DNA from: Dipodascopsis uninucleata var. uninucleata
Lineage: Eukaryota; Ascomycota; Lipomycetes; Lipomycetales; Lipomycetaceae
Length of the DNA: 64,000 nucleotides
NCBI GenBank assembly: GCA_030568195.1
Contig: JAJLTO010000015.1
Span: forward strand, 1-64,000
Direction of reading: 5' to 3'
The notes below the pieces were generated by a model. The model did no database searches, was not told the DNA's origin, and worked only from the letters and a program-made list of their open reading frames with translations. Shown here piece after piece: positions 21,388 through 34,061 of the stretch. A program made the position numbers and the translations under genes. Position 1 is the first letter of the stretch. Each line of letters starts with the position of its first letter.

Positions 21388-24300
21388 TTTTCAATGAATC
21401 TTTGTAAATATGCTATTTGGTTAAAAGTTCTGTTGTTTAAGAGCAGTGGCTGCCAGACTGTAAGCAATGAAGCCAGAGCCGACCCAGCGTCGTCGTCTGC
21501 TAAATCTTTATACTATATAACAATCAAATATGGATATCCTATATAGAGATATACATTAAGTATATATCTAGTCGGATAATTGATGTTTTCTTCTGAATAT
21601 ATATTCTTTATATACTCTGCTGTTAGATGATTATCTCGTAGCAATTTTCAATTAGAGGTTCTCAGTTTTTTATGTTGGAAAATAGGATTGACTAAACACG
21701 AGAAAGCGATACGCTAACACGAATTTACTTGTTAACGTACTACTATTCCACACTATCACGCTAAAACCACAGGGCCGACCAAACACTTTACCTCACCAAA
21801 ACCAGAAATTCTAATAAGACTCACTCTGTTTGAGACAATAAGAAAGTCGATAACCTGACTCCCTGAAACTATTTAAGTATCAATTCACTTGAGCTCTTCG
21901 GCTGAAATTTTCACTTTAAACCAGACCCTAATAAACCCTCTTTGAACAAAAGATGTGGCACAGGAACATATGAATACGAGAACACGTAAATAAAAACGCT
22001 CGTTTACTTTGAAAATATTAACACATGTACCAGTGAACTACTCTGTACACAATTATTTCCCAAAAATGTGGTCCGATAGGATATTCAAACCGAGAAACTG
22101 CGTTGAGACTTTCGGCAAACTCTTTTTGTCTTATGATGAGTGAGAAAATTTCATCAGAGAATTAGAAAGACCTAAAAAAGATACTGCGTGAACATAAATT
22201 CTTAATGAAACAAGATATGATCATGCAACGTTCAATACTGGCTATAGTCACTAGAACTAAGGGTGAGCGGATGATTTCTATTCAAAAAGAAGCTCTATCG
22301 TTATATGTTAACGTCAGATACAGATGCAGACCTTCATATGTTTGGCCAATCTTCCTGAACTATATTTTTTTTACATACAACGAGCTTGTCTTTATATCAG
22401 CACGATAGACCCGACTGCTGTAATATTTATTTACTTGTCCACGATCCTCTGGTTATATAGTACAATAATTATATATTTATTATTTATTTAATATACTTGA
22501 ACTTGATAGAGCGTATAGTTCTGATGCTCAATTTTCTATTTAACCTTAGGCAAACCATATAGAGGAAATGAAACATCAATTGCGAATGCTATCCCCATCC
22601 ATTTCTCTAAGGCTTGCTAGTGCAGGGAATGTTTTGCTTTACTCTAGCTTCGGTTTCATTTAGACGAACTTACCAGACTTCAATCCGAAACCTTAAAAAA
22701 CTACTTACAATGTACGTTACCTGTAATCTAGCCAGTCTCCAGCTAATTGAGTTCACATGAAATATCATGTCATATTTTATGTCTACGTCGCGGTAGATTA
22801 AGACTTGCCTCGTCTGCTTTACAGGACGGCACTTTAAGCATCACGGTTAGCCCTAGTTTATAAAAGCTGTAGCCGTCGATATGTCGAACAGTATCTAAAC
22901 TGCCTGATATTGCTAATTTTATATTCCAGTGTACAAATCTAGAGGAACTTATATCTGCTTATGAAAAAGTCTAACTCGCATTCCTATATCTTTCCTAACT
23001 GGACTTCGTTTTGCATTTTTTAAATATAGGCAGTTGATCAAAGAGACCGCCTCCATAGTACTGCGTGGTGTTATATTCCTACAGCTATTGTGAAAAATGA
23101 CGAGTGGATAGTACCTAGAGTAAATCAGCAAACTTTTTTCAAGCCACAAGCTCAAATATCAAGCAGAACTTTATATGATGGGGACCTACCGGCTTGCTAA
23201 GGGTAAGGAGTCAAAGGGTTCCAGCAAGGTTCGGTATATATGGTGATTTGTATACATTATCATCTCATTAATTCCTTTCTCGCTTAATAGGATGTATACG
23301 AAATAAATCGGGGCATTGCTTTGTTCCAGCTCTTTAAAATGCACTTAGTCTCAGCAGACATGGGAAATCGTGATTCTGAATTAGTATTCGAAAAAACATA
23401 GTATCTATTAGCGTTCCCGCTTCCCTTAAACCTCAAGTACTCACACCCTGCAGAAGTCAGCATAAGCAAGTGATAATTAATTAAATAAATAAATACGTAA
23501 ATGCATAATATTATACTAAATGATACAAACTCAAAGAAATAGCATTTGTGCAGAAAATCCACGCCAACCCTTGATATAAGTGCGTGAAAATTGCTTTTGC
23601 TATCAACACTACGGCTGTACCGTCCTATTTCCAGCCTGTGTGCCGCTACCATGCTGCCGTATGGTTCACTGGTGAGGAAAGAGTGCCCATGCATAACTAA
23701 GATAATATTATAGTAAGCCAACAGAACAAGTTGAATTATGTACTAAGCATGCTTTTATACAGCGCTTTGGCGTCTGAAGTTGTATAAATCTTATTTCTAT
23801 CCTCATCAAGATCATTAATAGCGACCAATATAGAAGAGGACATCGAGTCTTAGAAATATGGAGTATAGTATGCAAATCAAATAGAGTCTGAGCTTATTGA
23901 CACAAGGATTTGACTTACTATCAAACTTATAAGAGATCGCGTCTTAGGAGCGAGCATGTGATGTAGCAAGACTTCTTCTATGGAAAATATCAAATGGTAT
24001 AAATTAGACGAGACACAAATAATAGTTACAGCTTAATCGACGAACTTGAAATAAATCTAGTTACTAGACTTCACGTATAAGTCGCCTATATACTTTTAAG
24101 AATATAAAAGCTCGTCTATGACTTGACAAAAAATGATGTACAACTCTAGGATACAGTATCATGCATCTCCTTGCGTTATTCCTCGTTTATATCTTTATAT
24201 ACGAGGCTTTTGACTGGAGTTTACTGATCTCAACCTATCCAAGTCAGCGGTATTTCGATATGTAAATATTTGCCATTGATGCCACATTATTATTTTAAGT

Positions 24301-26056
24301 TCAATAGTAACAGTCATAGCTTCTAGTTCTTTTACATCCACGTTCTACTTTATACAAATATTATACTTTATTTGCGCCTAACGCAGAATGTGGCTAGCAA
24401 GTGTCTTGTTGGGATGGGGTGCATTACAAACTATGTATACAAAGCTGTGGGAACGCATTCTATATACTGGTCTACGACGGAAGTGGCTATCAGAAGTATC
24501 TTGAGAGCTAATTTGACTACAAGTTCGAAGGAATATGCCGAAATATTTAGTGCGGGTAGCGTTTTCGTTGCCTATTCTTAAGCCGATTTTCACTATCTAA
24601 CGCCTCGTGGCACACGCTGCCGTTCTCTGTAGCTGAGGATATTGTTAGCGGAAATTTCCCGTTAATTTTAGCCTTGAGATGTCACTTTATGATTTAGTGT
24701 GCCACCAAGTTAGAACTTAAACTGGCATTTATAACCTGTGTGGCAGTGTTGTGTGTTCGATTAGCTATAGTAGCTAGTTAGTCAGCTGTATCGTAGAACA
24801 AGGCCAAGACTTACTATTTTCCCTATCATAGCTTATCCATCAATTATAAATAGCACCAGCTTATGTTATGTGTCCTCTTATTACACCTTTTTGCGTCGTC
24901 TCTTTACGGAGATAATTTGGGTAGTTAACCAAAGGCTACAGGTATTAGCAACTAACAACCGTAAGATGGGGTGATTTAATAGTCAGTTACCTCAGAATTA
25001 CACTGTTTCTTATCGTATTACGATCTCAATGCGATGATGACCTTATCCTGCCTATTGGAATGTAATACCATCTCTTGGAGCTGGCTATATCAAAGATGTG
25101 CTCGGCTCGATCGTTGCATGACTGATATTAAGTAATGATACAGATAGCCGATAATGACAATATACTGAGGCATAGCTAATGCTCTAGAATCGAGTGGATC
25201 TGAGATTTTTTCCTCGGCAAATATATGACACTATTCATACATGCTAATAGTTTAATGTTTTCTGGACCAGTCGGCTTTGTGTAGATTTCTATATGTACGA
25301 GCTGGAAGATGTGATAAAAATTTCAATCAGCCTCTAGCAGCCGAATCTTAATCGGAGTCCCTCCTTCGTGAAGGGAATCTTATTTTTAAGAAACTTCAGC
25401 AGAGCTAGACTAATTATACCAGGGCTTGTCATTATAAATAGCATTCGCACAGAATAAGTAGTAGAAATGAGAGCCATAAGGTTCTCTAAGAGGTATGAGC
25501 AACAAAAGGTGATAACATATATACTTTACTTTGTAGTTTAGGGCATTACATCGGTTCTGTAAGGTACAGGTAGATACGAGCCTGAGTTGTCTGAGTTGGC
25601 CTTTATGATGGAGATCATAGGATAATCTCAGCTGATGCAAAGCCATTTTTTTATGGTTTTAATTTATTGTACTTTCTTTATTCGTTATTATTATAACAGT
25701 TGCTGCAGTTCTATATGGTTCTAAAGCGACGTAATGCAATCAAGCCGTGATTAACCTGTAGAATGTAGGATGCACGGATACTGTCAAAGGATTTTTATTT
25801 ATCAACTAACCAGACGATAAATGTTAGTTAAAAAGTTAGCATGCATTCTCTCCACTAAACCTAATTGTCTTCTAATGAATAATTATACCGCACAACTTAA
25901 ATTAGATGTACAGAGGGTGTTGTTTCCCGTGCACTTTCTCAAGTATAAGTCCACAGTCGTTAGGTGATCGAACGACCTATCTATACTATGAAGTGATGCG
26001 CGTGTATATTTTGATCGGTATGGTCAGACATGATTATTATTATTAATATAGTAGGA
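21388..26056. other. gene-poor block, 4.7 kb
   Basis: No supportable gene is found. Several open frames of 60-145 codons exist on both strands (the longest at 23284-23721, minus), but they lack family likeness, consistent splice context or motifs. A short hydrophobic frame near 24387 and another near 25050 look vaguely like transporter scraps and could be decayed coding sequence; this is weak. Base composition looks like that of the rest of the window. No long repeats were seen by eye. Confidence 0.5.
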
Positions 26057-26613
26057 TCAGTATGCAAGTCCAACTTCATGCTTGTCTGTATTTTCCTTAG
26101 TTGTACGTTGCGCGATAACTGAAGATAATTTATGTGCTACCAACTGTGTCGTCTCTTCATCGTTATTATTAATAGCTACATTATAGTATCTGTTCCTGTT
26201 GCCGTTCAGGTTTGACAACAGTAGAGACGACTGAATAACCCCCCCATAAACACCAGCACGAATTGCATCTATGCCAAAAAGGCTGCTAATAGATTGCATA
26301 GATGCTCTTGCTGCTGATTTCGGTACTCGTGGCATACTGTACTTTATAGTATAATCTGGATCAAATATAGAGACTTCAATAGATTCTTGACTGACTTCAT
26401 CTTTTTCGCGCATCTAGATATCATTTAGCCAACTACTTTTGCTTTTAGAAAATGGAGTTTTACCTTATCATGCAACTTTCTTTCTCTTCTTATCAAGCAT
26501 ATTTTTCTTGCTGTCGCAAGTATTAGTGTAAATACCAAAAGAATCCCTAGAATCATCGCCAATTTGAGACCTACATCCAGACGAGTGAACCAATTAACAA
26601 AAGATTCTAACAT
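26057..26613 (-). CDS. unrecognised small single-pass membrane protein
   Basis: Function unknown. There are two exons: 26613-26464 and 26413-26057. The 50-nt intron has a GTAAAA donor, a GGCTAAATG branch-like site and a CTAG acceptor, and it joins in frame; 168 residues. The first exon encodes one hydrophobic helix (about residues 16-35, LKLAMILGILLVFTLILATA) followed by a strongly basic stretch (RKICLIRRERK), so an N-outside/C-inside single-pass topology is expected. The second exon is hydrophilic, with a mixed-charge segment, a KSAARASMQSISSLFGIDAIRAGVYGG block and an acidic Asn-rich patch (NNNDEET). It stands alone in a 7-kb gene-poor region. The clean splice junction and ATG support a real gene; there is no homology support. 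Confidence 0.5.
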
Positions 26614-28375
26614 CGGGATGCCGTCAGATGATTATAGTTGGTTGTGTTTACGTGCAATTTACTCCGTTACAGAGAGAATAAAGCTGAACAAGACGATATA
26701 GCCCATGCTGAAAGCACCATTTCGTAATCTAATTTAAGGTGTTGTTGTCCTATATATATATATATGATAATATGAATTGAGGCTGTAGATTTTACCAGAG
26801 CTCATCTTATTCTATGTTCTCCTTTTAGGTAGAGAAGCATTCTATATATTTCTTGACATTCGTCTGTTTTAAGCCCCATATAAGAATAACTGCAACACTG
26901 AAGCTAAAAAGCCTACTATCAATCGCTGTCAGTGTCACGGGTAATTTACTACAGCACAATGAAGCAGGGTGACATGGTTTCGCTCTGCAAGTATAAAATG
27001 GTACTTGGATCTTGTGAGTTATATCACTGATTACGGATGTTGTATAAGATTAGGGCTTAATAGTTAAATGATCAAGTGAAGTTCCTTTGTCCTTCTATTG
27101 CTCTCTAAAGCTGAAAAACGGAAGCCTGATTTCTATCGCGTTAGCACGGAACTTGATATCAAAATGTTCCCCCCCAGTATTAAAACTTGAGGGTTTATTT
27201 TGGCTGCAGCTAGCTGAAGCATGCGCTCTAGTCACCTAAATGGCCATCTCTATTTTTCGTCCTGAATATATGTAATAGTTTAATGACGATCAAGAAAGCC
27301 TTAGCCTGTAGGTATAATTGTATTGGATCTGGAAAGGATTTCAGCTCGCGTACTATTCTCCTCTAACCAAAACATGATGTTTTTATACAAGACTCAGGTA
27401 ACTGTAATGATATTTGATCTGCGTGAGATTACAAGCAAACTACGTCAACGCAAGACAACTCATACCTTATTAGCATGATTCCTAACGAAGCTCCTCTTAA
27501 AGAGTTCTTCTTTAGGCCGTTGGTGCTAAAGAGTAGTGCTTGTTGGTGTGACATAATTCTTTGTAATATGCGTCATCCACAATTTCACTCCTTTAGTCAG
27601 TAGAGCTTATTTCTGACTTTCGTGTTTCACTGCAGGTATGGTCATCGGCATCGGAAAGACTCGACTAAGGGTATATGAAAATGAGAGAAAACCAAATACA
27701 GGAAGAGATGCAAGCCATAAAAGCCATATAGAGGCGCTTTTGTAAGATCACAGGTTGTAGCGACACTGAGAATTTCTATCGTCGTCTCCTTACAGAAGTA
27801 TAGAAGTAGTAAATCTTCCGTAAACACGCACATGCATGGTTGTCAGAACAGTGAGGTGCCTAAAGAAACTAGTAGTTTATTAAGCTTTTCGTAAATGAAA
27901 ATCCATTGGCATCTTGTTGGCATTGCAGTCCACTATAATCGGATATGAGAATATTTGGAAGGGAGTCCATTTGTTTATATTAGTTTACAGGAACATGTGT
28001 GTAGCCAACTGTTTCTAGGAGAATATAGGAAAGTGAATGTTTGTATTTTTTAAATTTTTTTAATTACCCACAAGCTCATTTTAATTTTTAATTTTCCTTC
28101 AATTTCTTTCTGTTCCAACATTTACATTTTCATCCTATTTCTATATTTAATGACAGAAATATTCGATAAGATCGCCGAATAGCACAAGTGAATCATTTAT
28201 TTTCCATTTCCTCATTGACACTTGATATTTATGATATTTGTCATACGCTGTTAAAGAGGCCATATTAATTGGCGGTGTTGAATTGCATCGCATATTGGTT
28301 CATCCGTATCACCAGGACTAGCAATAGTCTCTTAGTCGTCAGTCGTCCCTGTATATAATTGCGGCTGCCGGGAGC
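26614..28375. other. gene-poor intergenic block upstream of PSY2
   Basis: No gene recognised in 1.8 kb. It contains a TA run near 26750 and presumably the PSY2 promoter at its right end. The minus-strand reading frame at 28265-28537 is a shadow of PSY2 exon 1. Confidence 0.55.
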
Positions 28376-31300
28376 ATGTCGATAGAAGTCCCCGTGACGC
28401 CGCGAAGAGTTAAAGTGTATGAACTCCAGCTGGAAAGCTGGCATGATCGAGGCACTGGATTCTGTACGGGAGAAATAATAAATGTTAGTATTATTTAGAG
28501 GTGTGGCAATGATGGGATGGCGTATACGCGTTATCATCAGACGGCGAGAGCATACCTTTTTTGTTAGCGACTTTTATTTATTCTCCTAGTTACCAGCATC
28601 CTCAATATGAGATGCGAGATTCGTTTGAATATTCTTTCTTTTGCTATTATACTCCGCTAGTTGATGAGATGACAAGGGGATTGAATCGCTAGACTTGTTA
28701 GGCATTGCTCCTATTGTTCCTATTAGCTTTGAATATTTTGTTCTAACCTCAATACTTTACTTATAGGATGACGCATATATTCTGGTAAAGAGTGAAGATG
28801 ATGCTGATAGATCATTATTAGAGACAAGAATATATAGAGACGTTCAATATCAGAAACAGCAAGGTTGGACATACATGTTAGATTGCCATGAGCATATTAA
28901 TTTTAGATACTAACATTTGTTATATCAGATACTCTAATCGTTTGGACAGATCAAGATGAGACAGATTTGGCTTTAAGCTTCCAAGAAGGAGATGGATGCT
29001 CAGTAATATGGTATGTTGCACTTGATTCGTTAGACGACTTGAAATCGCGGATATTTTCTAATAATGCATTATGTGTATAGGGACTTCATTACTGATGTTC
29101 AAAAACACCTCGGTTTGAATGACAATCAGTCGGATGACGTACATGATTTTCTCAGTGGATCCATAGATTTGCCGACTGAGCCTAGCCTAGGATGTTTAAA
29201 TGAAGTTGAAAGGAGCTTGGCTATAGCTTCTCATACTCAGTACGGCAGAGATTCTGTTACACGTTATATTCAAGAAGTGGTATGTCAATTATGGTTGTAT
29301 ATCTGCAATAAACTTGACTAATTTTCTCACAGGATTATATCGGCAAGCTGATCCCTCTACTAGATATTGCGGAAGATCTAGAGAGCTTGTCTGATCTGCA
29401 TTCACTCTGTCGAATAATGAAATTAATAAGTAAGCGAAACTGGATTTGATCGTTTTGAAAGACGATAGATTACTAATTTAATAAGTTTTAATGAATGATA
29501 ATATGATAGTAGAACAAATATTACTCGATGAGTATATTTTGGGTGTTGTTGGAATGCTAGAATGTTAGTATCTGATTGAAATTAGAATCTATTGTCTTCC
29601 AATGATTTAACAGTGAAATATATAGATGACCCCGAATTTCCAAAGTTTAAGGCCAATCATCGTGAATATATAGCAGATAATTCTAGATTTAAGCAGGTCG
29701 TTCCGATTCCAGACGAAAGTATAAGAAATAAAATCAAGTATACGTTTCGATTACAGTATCTGAAGGATGTTGTACTTGCACGGTTACTAGATGATCCGAC
29801 GTTCTCGATGCTTAGCTCAATGATCTATTTTTATCAAGTCGATATCATTAACTATCTCCAGCATAACGATGAGTTCACCACTGCTTTATTTAAAATTTTT
29901 GACATGCCTGATAATTTAGAGATTTCAAGTGATAAGGATCTACTGGATAGATCAGGACGCGAGCGAGATGATGATGACGAGCCTCTGATTAAGAAGCGAG
30001 ATGCAGTTAGATTCATACATCAATTTTGCCTAATATCTAAAAATCTTCAAGTTCAACAGAGGTCATCTTTATACACAAACTTTATTAATAAGAATTTATT
30101 TAATGTCATAAATTTTGCATTAACAGACAGCATTCCTGTCGTACGGATTGCTGGTGTTGAACTAATCCTCTCAATTATTGATCATGATCCCTCGCTTGTG
30201 CGATCTGCAGTTCTAAAGACGGCTGGAGATGACAGTACTGTTATTGATACTATCATAAATCTTTTGCTCACGGAATCAGATTTTGGAGTTATTTCTCAAG
30301 TATCTGAAGCTCTTCAGGTGCTTCTAGATCCATCATCGGGCCAGCCTATAGACGTTCTACGAAAGACCCCTGATATCCTACTAAGGCATGGATCGGATGA
30401 TCCGGAAATAGAAATGTTTCTTGACTCATTTTATAATAAATCTGTCAGAAGACTTTTTCAGAAACTATCCAGTTTTACCGAAAATAATATTAATGTGAAG
30501 AACTTGTCGCCTAGTGAGGCAGCATTATATAGCTCATTATGTGATATTGTTTGCAGATTTGTGAAGTTACATGGTTACAGAAGTCGCTCCTTCTTAGTGG
30601 AATCGAATGTGTTGACTAACGTTAGTCAATTATTTGCCTCTTATAACAAGGCTTTAAAGCTATCTGCTTTACGATGTTTCAGGCAGTGTTTGGCTTCTAA
30701 CGACGAGTTCTATTGTAGGTTTTTAGTAAAGAATAGGCTAATCACTCCCATCGTCAAGTTGTTTCTCGAAGTTGGTGATAAAAACAATCTTATCAATTCG
30801 GCTTGCCTAGAGTTTTTCGAATTTATAAGATCCGGAAGCTTTAAGCCAGACTATCAAAGAAATATGAAATTAATTGTCGATCACGTCGTTTCTTTACATC
30901 GCAAGGAAATTGAAGTACTCGCCAAATTTGACACTATAAGAAATTTGATTGCACGCTACGATCAATTACATGAAGAATCTTCTGATGGTCCAAAACAAGA
31001 TGAATCGGCGGCTAAGATGCAAATTCAGGCCAACGGGCGTTGGAATAGTTTACGTGAAATGGAATTGGATGAAGAGGAATATTTTAATACTTCAGATGAC
31101 GACGATAACAATATAGAGGGAGATGCTTCAACAGGGGCGGCGGAGAATATACTAGAGGAGGTGAAATCAATATCTTCCGAAGATAAATCTAGCGTCGCTG
31201 TCAAGAATAAAGATGCAGTTAGTGATCGTCTAACAGATGATTCAACTGAAAGTATTGAAGAGCCGGTTCTAAATTCGACAATAAAACAATCAGCAACAGA

Positions 31301-31592
31301 AAATAGCCTTCCAGTGGACTTAGAAAGCGGAAGTCTGCCATGCTTGGACACGTCTACTTCTGATACTACACGGCTAAAGCTGTTAGGTGAGAAGCGTAGA
31401 CGCGATGGTGATGAGCGCGATGATGACGATGAGCTTGATAAACTTTCTACTATGAAAAAGAAGAAGAGCTCTTCTCCTGGTGGTCATTTTTCGAATAATT
31501 CTGCTAAAAGATTTCTATCTAGTACTACCAAGAAGATAGCAATAGCACTTGGGCCGAAAAGGCTCAAAGATCGAGATAGTTCCTCTAAGTAG
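28376..31592 (+). CDS. PSY2: protein phosphatase 4 regulatory subunit 3 (Psy2/SMEK)
   Basis: This is the regulatory subunit of the PP4 complex (Pph3-Psy4-Psy2), which removes gamma-H2A(X) phosphate and controls checkpoint recovery. There are seven exons: 28376-28483, 28767-28863, 28929-29010, 29081-29279, 29333-29429, 29486-29563 and 29626-31592; 875 residues. The N-terminal EVH1/Ran-binding-like domain (about 10-105) reads RRVKVYELQLESWHDRGTGF, VKSEDDADRSLLETRI and TLIVWTDQDETDLALSFQE. The SMK-1 domain follows (about 165-360: EYDPEFPKFKANHREYI, FRLQYLKDVVL), then helical repeats. The last about 190 residues are acidic/Ser-rich and end in a Lys-rich nuclear-signal-like tail. The first intron (283 nt) is unusually long for this window. 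Confidence 0.96.
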
Positions 31593-32145
31593 TCTTACTT
31601 TTTTGGTAACCAATAATATATGAGCACATGACTGAGTTTAAGGCAACCGTGTATCATGATGTACTAGTAGAGAGGTTATTTATAATTCGTGTTTGTCATT
31701 AATGTGCAATAATGGGTTACTTTCGTTTGCTTGCTTATATTCTTTGGTTATGGAAGTATCAAATAGGTTTAACTCTTTCCGTTCTTGACTATTATAGGGA
31801 GCAATTGATTAAGCACGTCACATATCTATTTACTCAATTACCTGTGTATATGTAATATGTATAAGGAAGTATTACAGAGGTAGTTATAGTAAAGGACTTT
31901 GATGGTCATATTATATAATTCAAATTTTTTTATGTTTGGTTTGATAATTATTCTTCGCTTAAAAGTTGGAAGTTTTATAATTTCGATTCATTTGGCAGAC
32001 TCATTTTGTTTATGTATTCATTGAAGTATCCGAAGACTTTCATTTTGTGTGCATTAAGGAATATTATGTATTTTAGATTGTACTATGTGAATGTACCAAG
32101 AGCAGCAACAATTTTATCAGTTATCATTTGTGAAAACCATACCAT
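31593..32145. other. intergenic region between convergent PSY2 and SPS19
   Basis: It holds the 3' flanks of both genes. No gene is seen; the open frame at 32006-32224 overlaps the last SPS19 exon and intron and is not supported. Confidence 0.6.
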
Positions 32146-33232
32146 TCATAGTTTTGAGCTGGCCTTAGTTTTCTTTGGGGATAGAAATCCTGATTTTTTG
32201 CTATTGAGGACACCTAAATCATAAAACTAGTTAGGAATGTATTGTTAAAGATAGTAAATCAAAGCACATACCATCTGGGTAAGTGATGCCAGGTCCCTGA
32301 CTCACATGCCAAGCTCCCCCGTCTACTACAATTGTCGTACCAGTTATGAAACTCGCCGCATCAGATAACGCAAATATTGTCGCATTTGCAATATCATTCA
32401 CATGTCCGTATCTCTGTAGAGGAATCTTTTTTATACTGTCCTTACGATTCTCTTCAGGAATCAAACGAGACACACCTTCTGTTTGGTCAATAGGTCCAGG
32501 TGCAATACAGATTGACCTCACACCGAACGGACCAAGTTCAACATTTAATGTCGAACTAAATGCCTCGATTCCAGCTTTAGCAGCCGCTACATGACTCTGA
32601 AAGGGAATTCCGTTAAAGTGTAACGTCGCTGTCACGAATATAACGACACCTTTGTTCTGTATAAGTTGATTTTCACATGCTTTAACGGTGTTGAAACTAG
32701 AGGAGTGTAAACGTTAGTTATATTAAACTACTTACCCAAATTTAGTATAGAAACACCGACCTTCCTAATAAATCAATATCAATTACCGATTTAAAGGCAT
32801 TCGCCGACATATTTCTAAAATCGGCTAGAAAATTTCCTGCCGCTCCACATATCACAAAATCTATTTTGCCTAATTGTTCTATAGCTGCATCGACCGCCGC
32901 TTGTAGAGATTTGTAGTCTCGAACATCAGCGGAATAGCCAACTACCTTACTGTGCTTGCGAGCATTTGAAATTTCCGTGGCAGCCTTTTCAGTTACTTCC
33001 TTTCTTCGGCCAATAATTGCGGCATCTGCACCCAATGATACTAATGCTTCGACTTGACGACGACAGATACTTCCCTATATTTTGTATTGTTAGCAAGTTT
33101 CGCGTTAACATCATATGAGAAACTGGCTACAATACCTACCGCTCCTCCAGTACATAAAACAGTTTTTCCTTTGAATATATCAGGTTTGAATATATTACTG
33201 TGAAACTCCATACTTGTCGTTCTGTATACCAT
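32146..33232 (-). CDS. SPS19: peroxisomal 2,4-dienoyl-CoA reductase
   Basis: It reduces 2,4-dienoyl-CoA with NADPH so that unsaturated fatty acids can be beta-oxidised. There are four exons: 33232-33140, 33074-32761, 32696-32272 and 32213-32146; 299 residues. SDR-family signs are the cofactor loop TGGAGSICRRQ, ADV after the third strand, GAAGNFL, and the later VDGGAWHV. The final intron (32271-32214) follows YPDG; the exon after it ends in ASSKL, a canonical C-terminal type 1 peroxisomal signal. Without that splice the protein ends differently and lacks SKL. The intron at 32760 uses a GTCGGT donor, less typical but needed to keep LLGSFNTVKACEN. An alternative start is the Met at residue 8. 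Confidence 0.95.
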
Positions 33233-33407
33233 AGAAATCGAGAATGATTTTGAAATATTAGGAAGAAAAATCAGTTAGATGACCTTCATCCGTACAAATA
33301 CTGAATCCGATCTTCCCCACAGTCATGCTCGTGTCAGGACCGATCTACCTCGGAAAAATATAACCCTTAACGTAACAAACAGGGTTACTCACAAATAAAA
33401 AATTTAA

Positions 33408-33489
33408 CGACGCCAGCAGGACTCGAACCTGCGCTCCCAAAGGGAAAGAGATTTCTAATCTCTCGCCTTAACCGCTCGGCCATAGCGCC
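33408..33489 (-). tRNA. tRNA-Ser(AGA)
   Basis: This 82-nt cloverleaf is readable on the minus strand. The acceptor GGCGCTA pairs with TGGCGTC (one G-T and one T-G pair) and the discriminator is G. The anticodon stem AGAGA/TCTCT encloses the loop TTAGAAA with anticodon AGA, reading UCU (and, with inosine, other UCN) serine codons. A long variable arm (about TTCCCTTTGGGAG) and the TTCGAGTCC T-loop are as expected for class II tRNA-Ser. There is no intron. It lies between SPS19 and MRP10. Confidence 0.96.
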
Positions 33490-33718
33490 TTAACTTAGAA
33501 TAATCGTATTACACGAATAATTTGTATCACTATTTATTCACGTGACTGCAAACACGAATTTTGTATCTCGAAAATTTGTTGGACAATTTTTGCTGAACTA
33601 ACAGCAGTGGAGTTGCGCAGGATAGTATAACTTTCAAGACAGCACGGTTACTTCGGTTTGCACATTGCAAAATTATATTGGGCCACTATTGCGAATATAT
33701 TTTGGATGAGTGTTTTGC

Positions 33719-34061
33719 ATGATGAATGTAGCTAAACGTCCGTCGTCAACTAAATTGACTTACTTGAAAATGAAGCGTCCTTTCGCTGAAAGAGGAGTTA
33801 ATGATTGTGCGATATTGATGGCTGAATTGTTCAGTTGTTGGGCGGGGACGTCGTTAAATTCTCCTCAATGCGAGCAAATTAAGGAGCAGATGAAGGATTG
33901 TTATGACAATCAGGTATTTTGATTTGTTTTTGACGTGCTGGGTTCTTCAGGATGTTATGCTGACAGCTGTTATTTACTAGAAACACCGAAAACTTCAAAG
34001 AACTTCATTCAATTATCATGCGCAGAGATTATTTCCTAATATAGCAAGGAAATCGCAATGA
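33719..34061 (+). CDS. MRP10: mitochondrial small ribosomal subunit protein mS37 (Mrp10)
   Basis: This is a twin-CX9C (CHCH) protein of the mitochondrial ribosomal small subunit, imported through the Mia40 pathway or with a basic N-terminus. There are two exons, 33719-33913 and 33981-34061; 91 residues. The CHCH region has the paired cysteines C-X(9)-C (DCAILMAELFSC) and later CEQIKEQMKDC. The C-terminal NYH-X(3)-LFP segment is typical. The start is the first of two tandem ATGs. An earlier ATG at 33705 in another frame makes a nine-codon upstream ORF that overlaps the start and could lower translation. Confidence 0.9.

Noticed and set aside
23284-23721. 145-codon minus-strand ORF in the gene-poor block
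   Set aside because: It has no homology signal, mixed composition and no conserved motif; long open frames of this size can arise by chance. It is kept only as a possibility inside the gap entry.
24384-24500. Short hydrophobic frame resembling an MFS helix
   Set aside because: Too short, with no supporting exons around it; the likeness is to generic membrane sequence.
28265-28537. 90-codon minus-strand ORF
   Set aside because: It is the antisense shadow of PSY2 exon 1, which matches the family in the plus frame.
31025-31351. 108-codon Ser-rich antisense ORF inside PSY2
   Set aside because: It is a by-product of the acidic GAT/GAA-rich coding strand; the same effect explains 38367-38759 inside NUG1.
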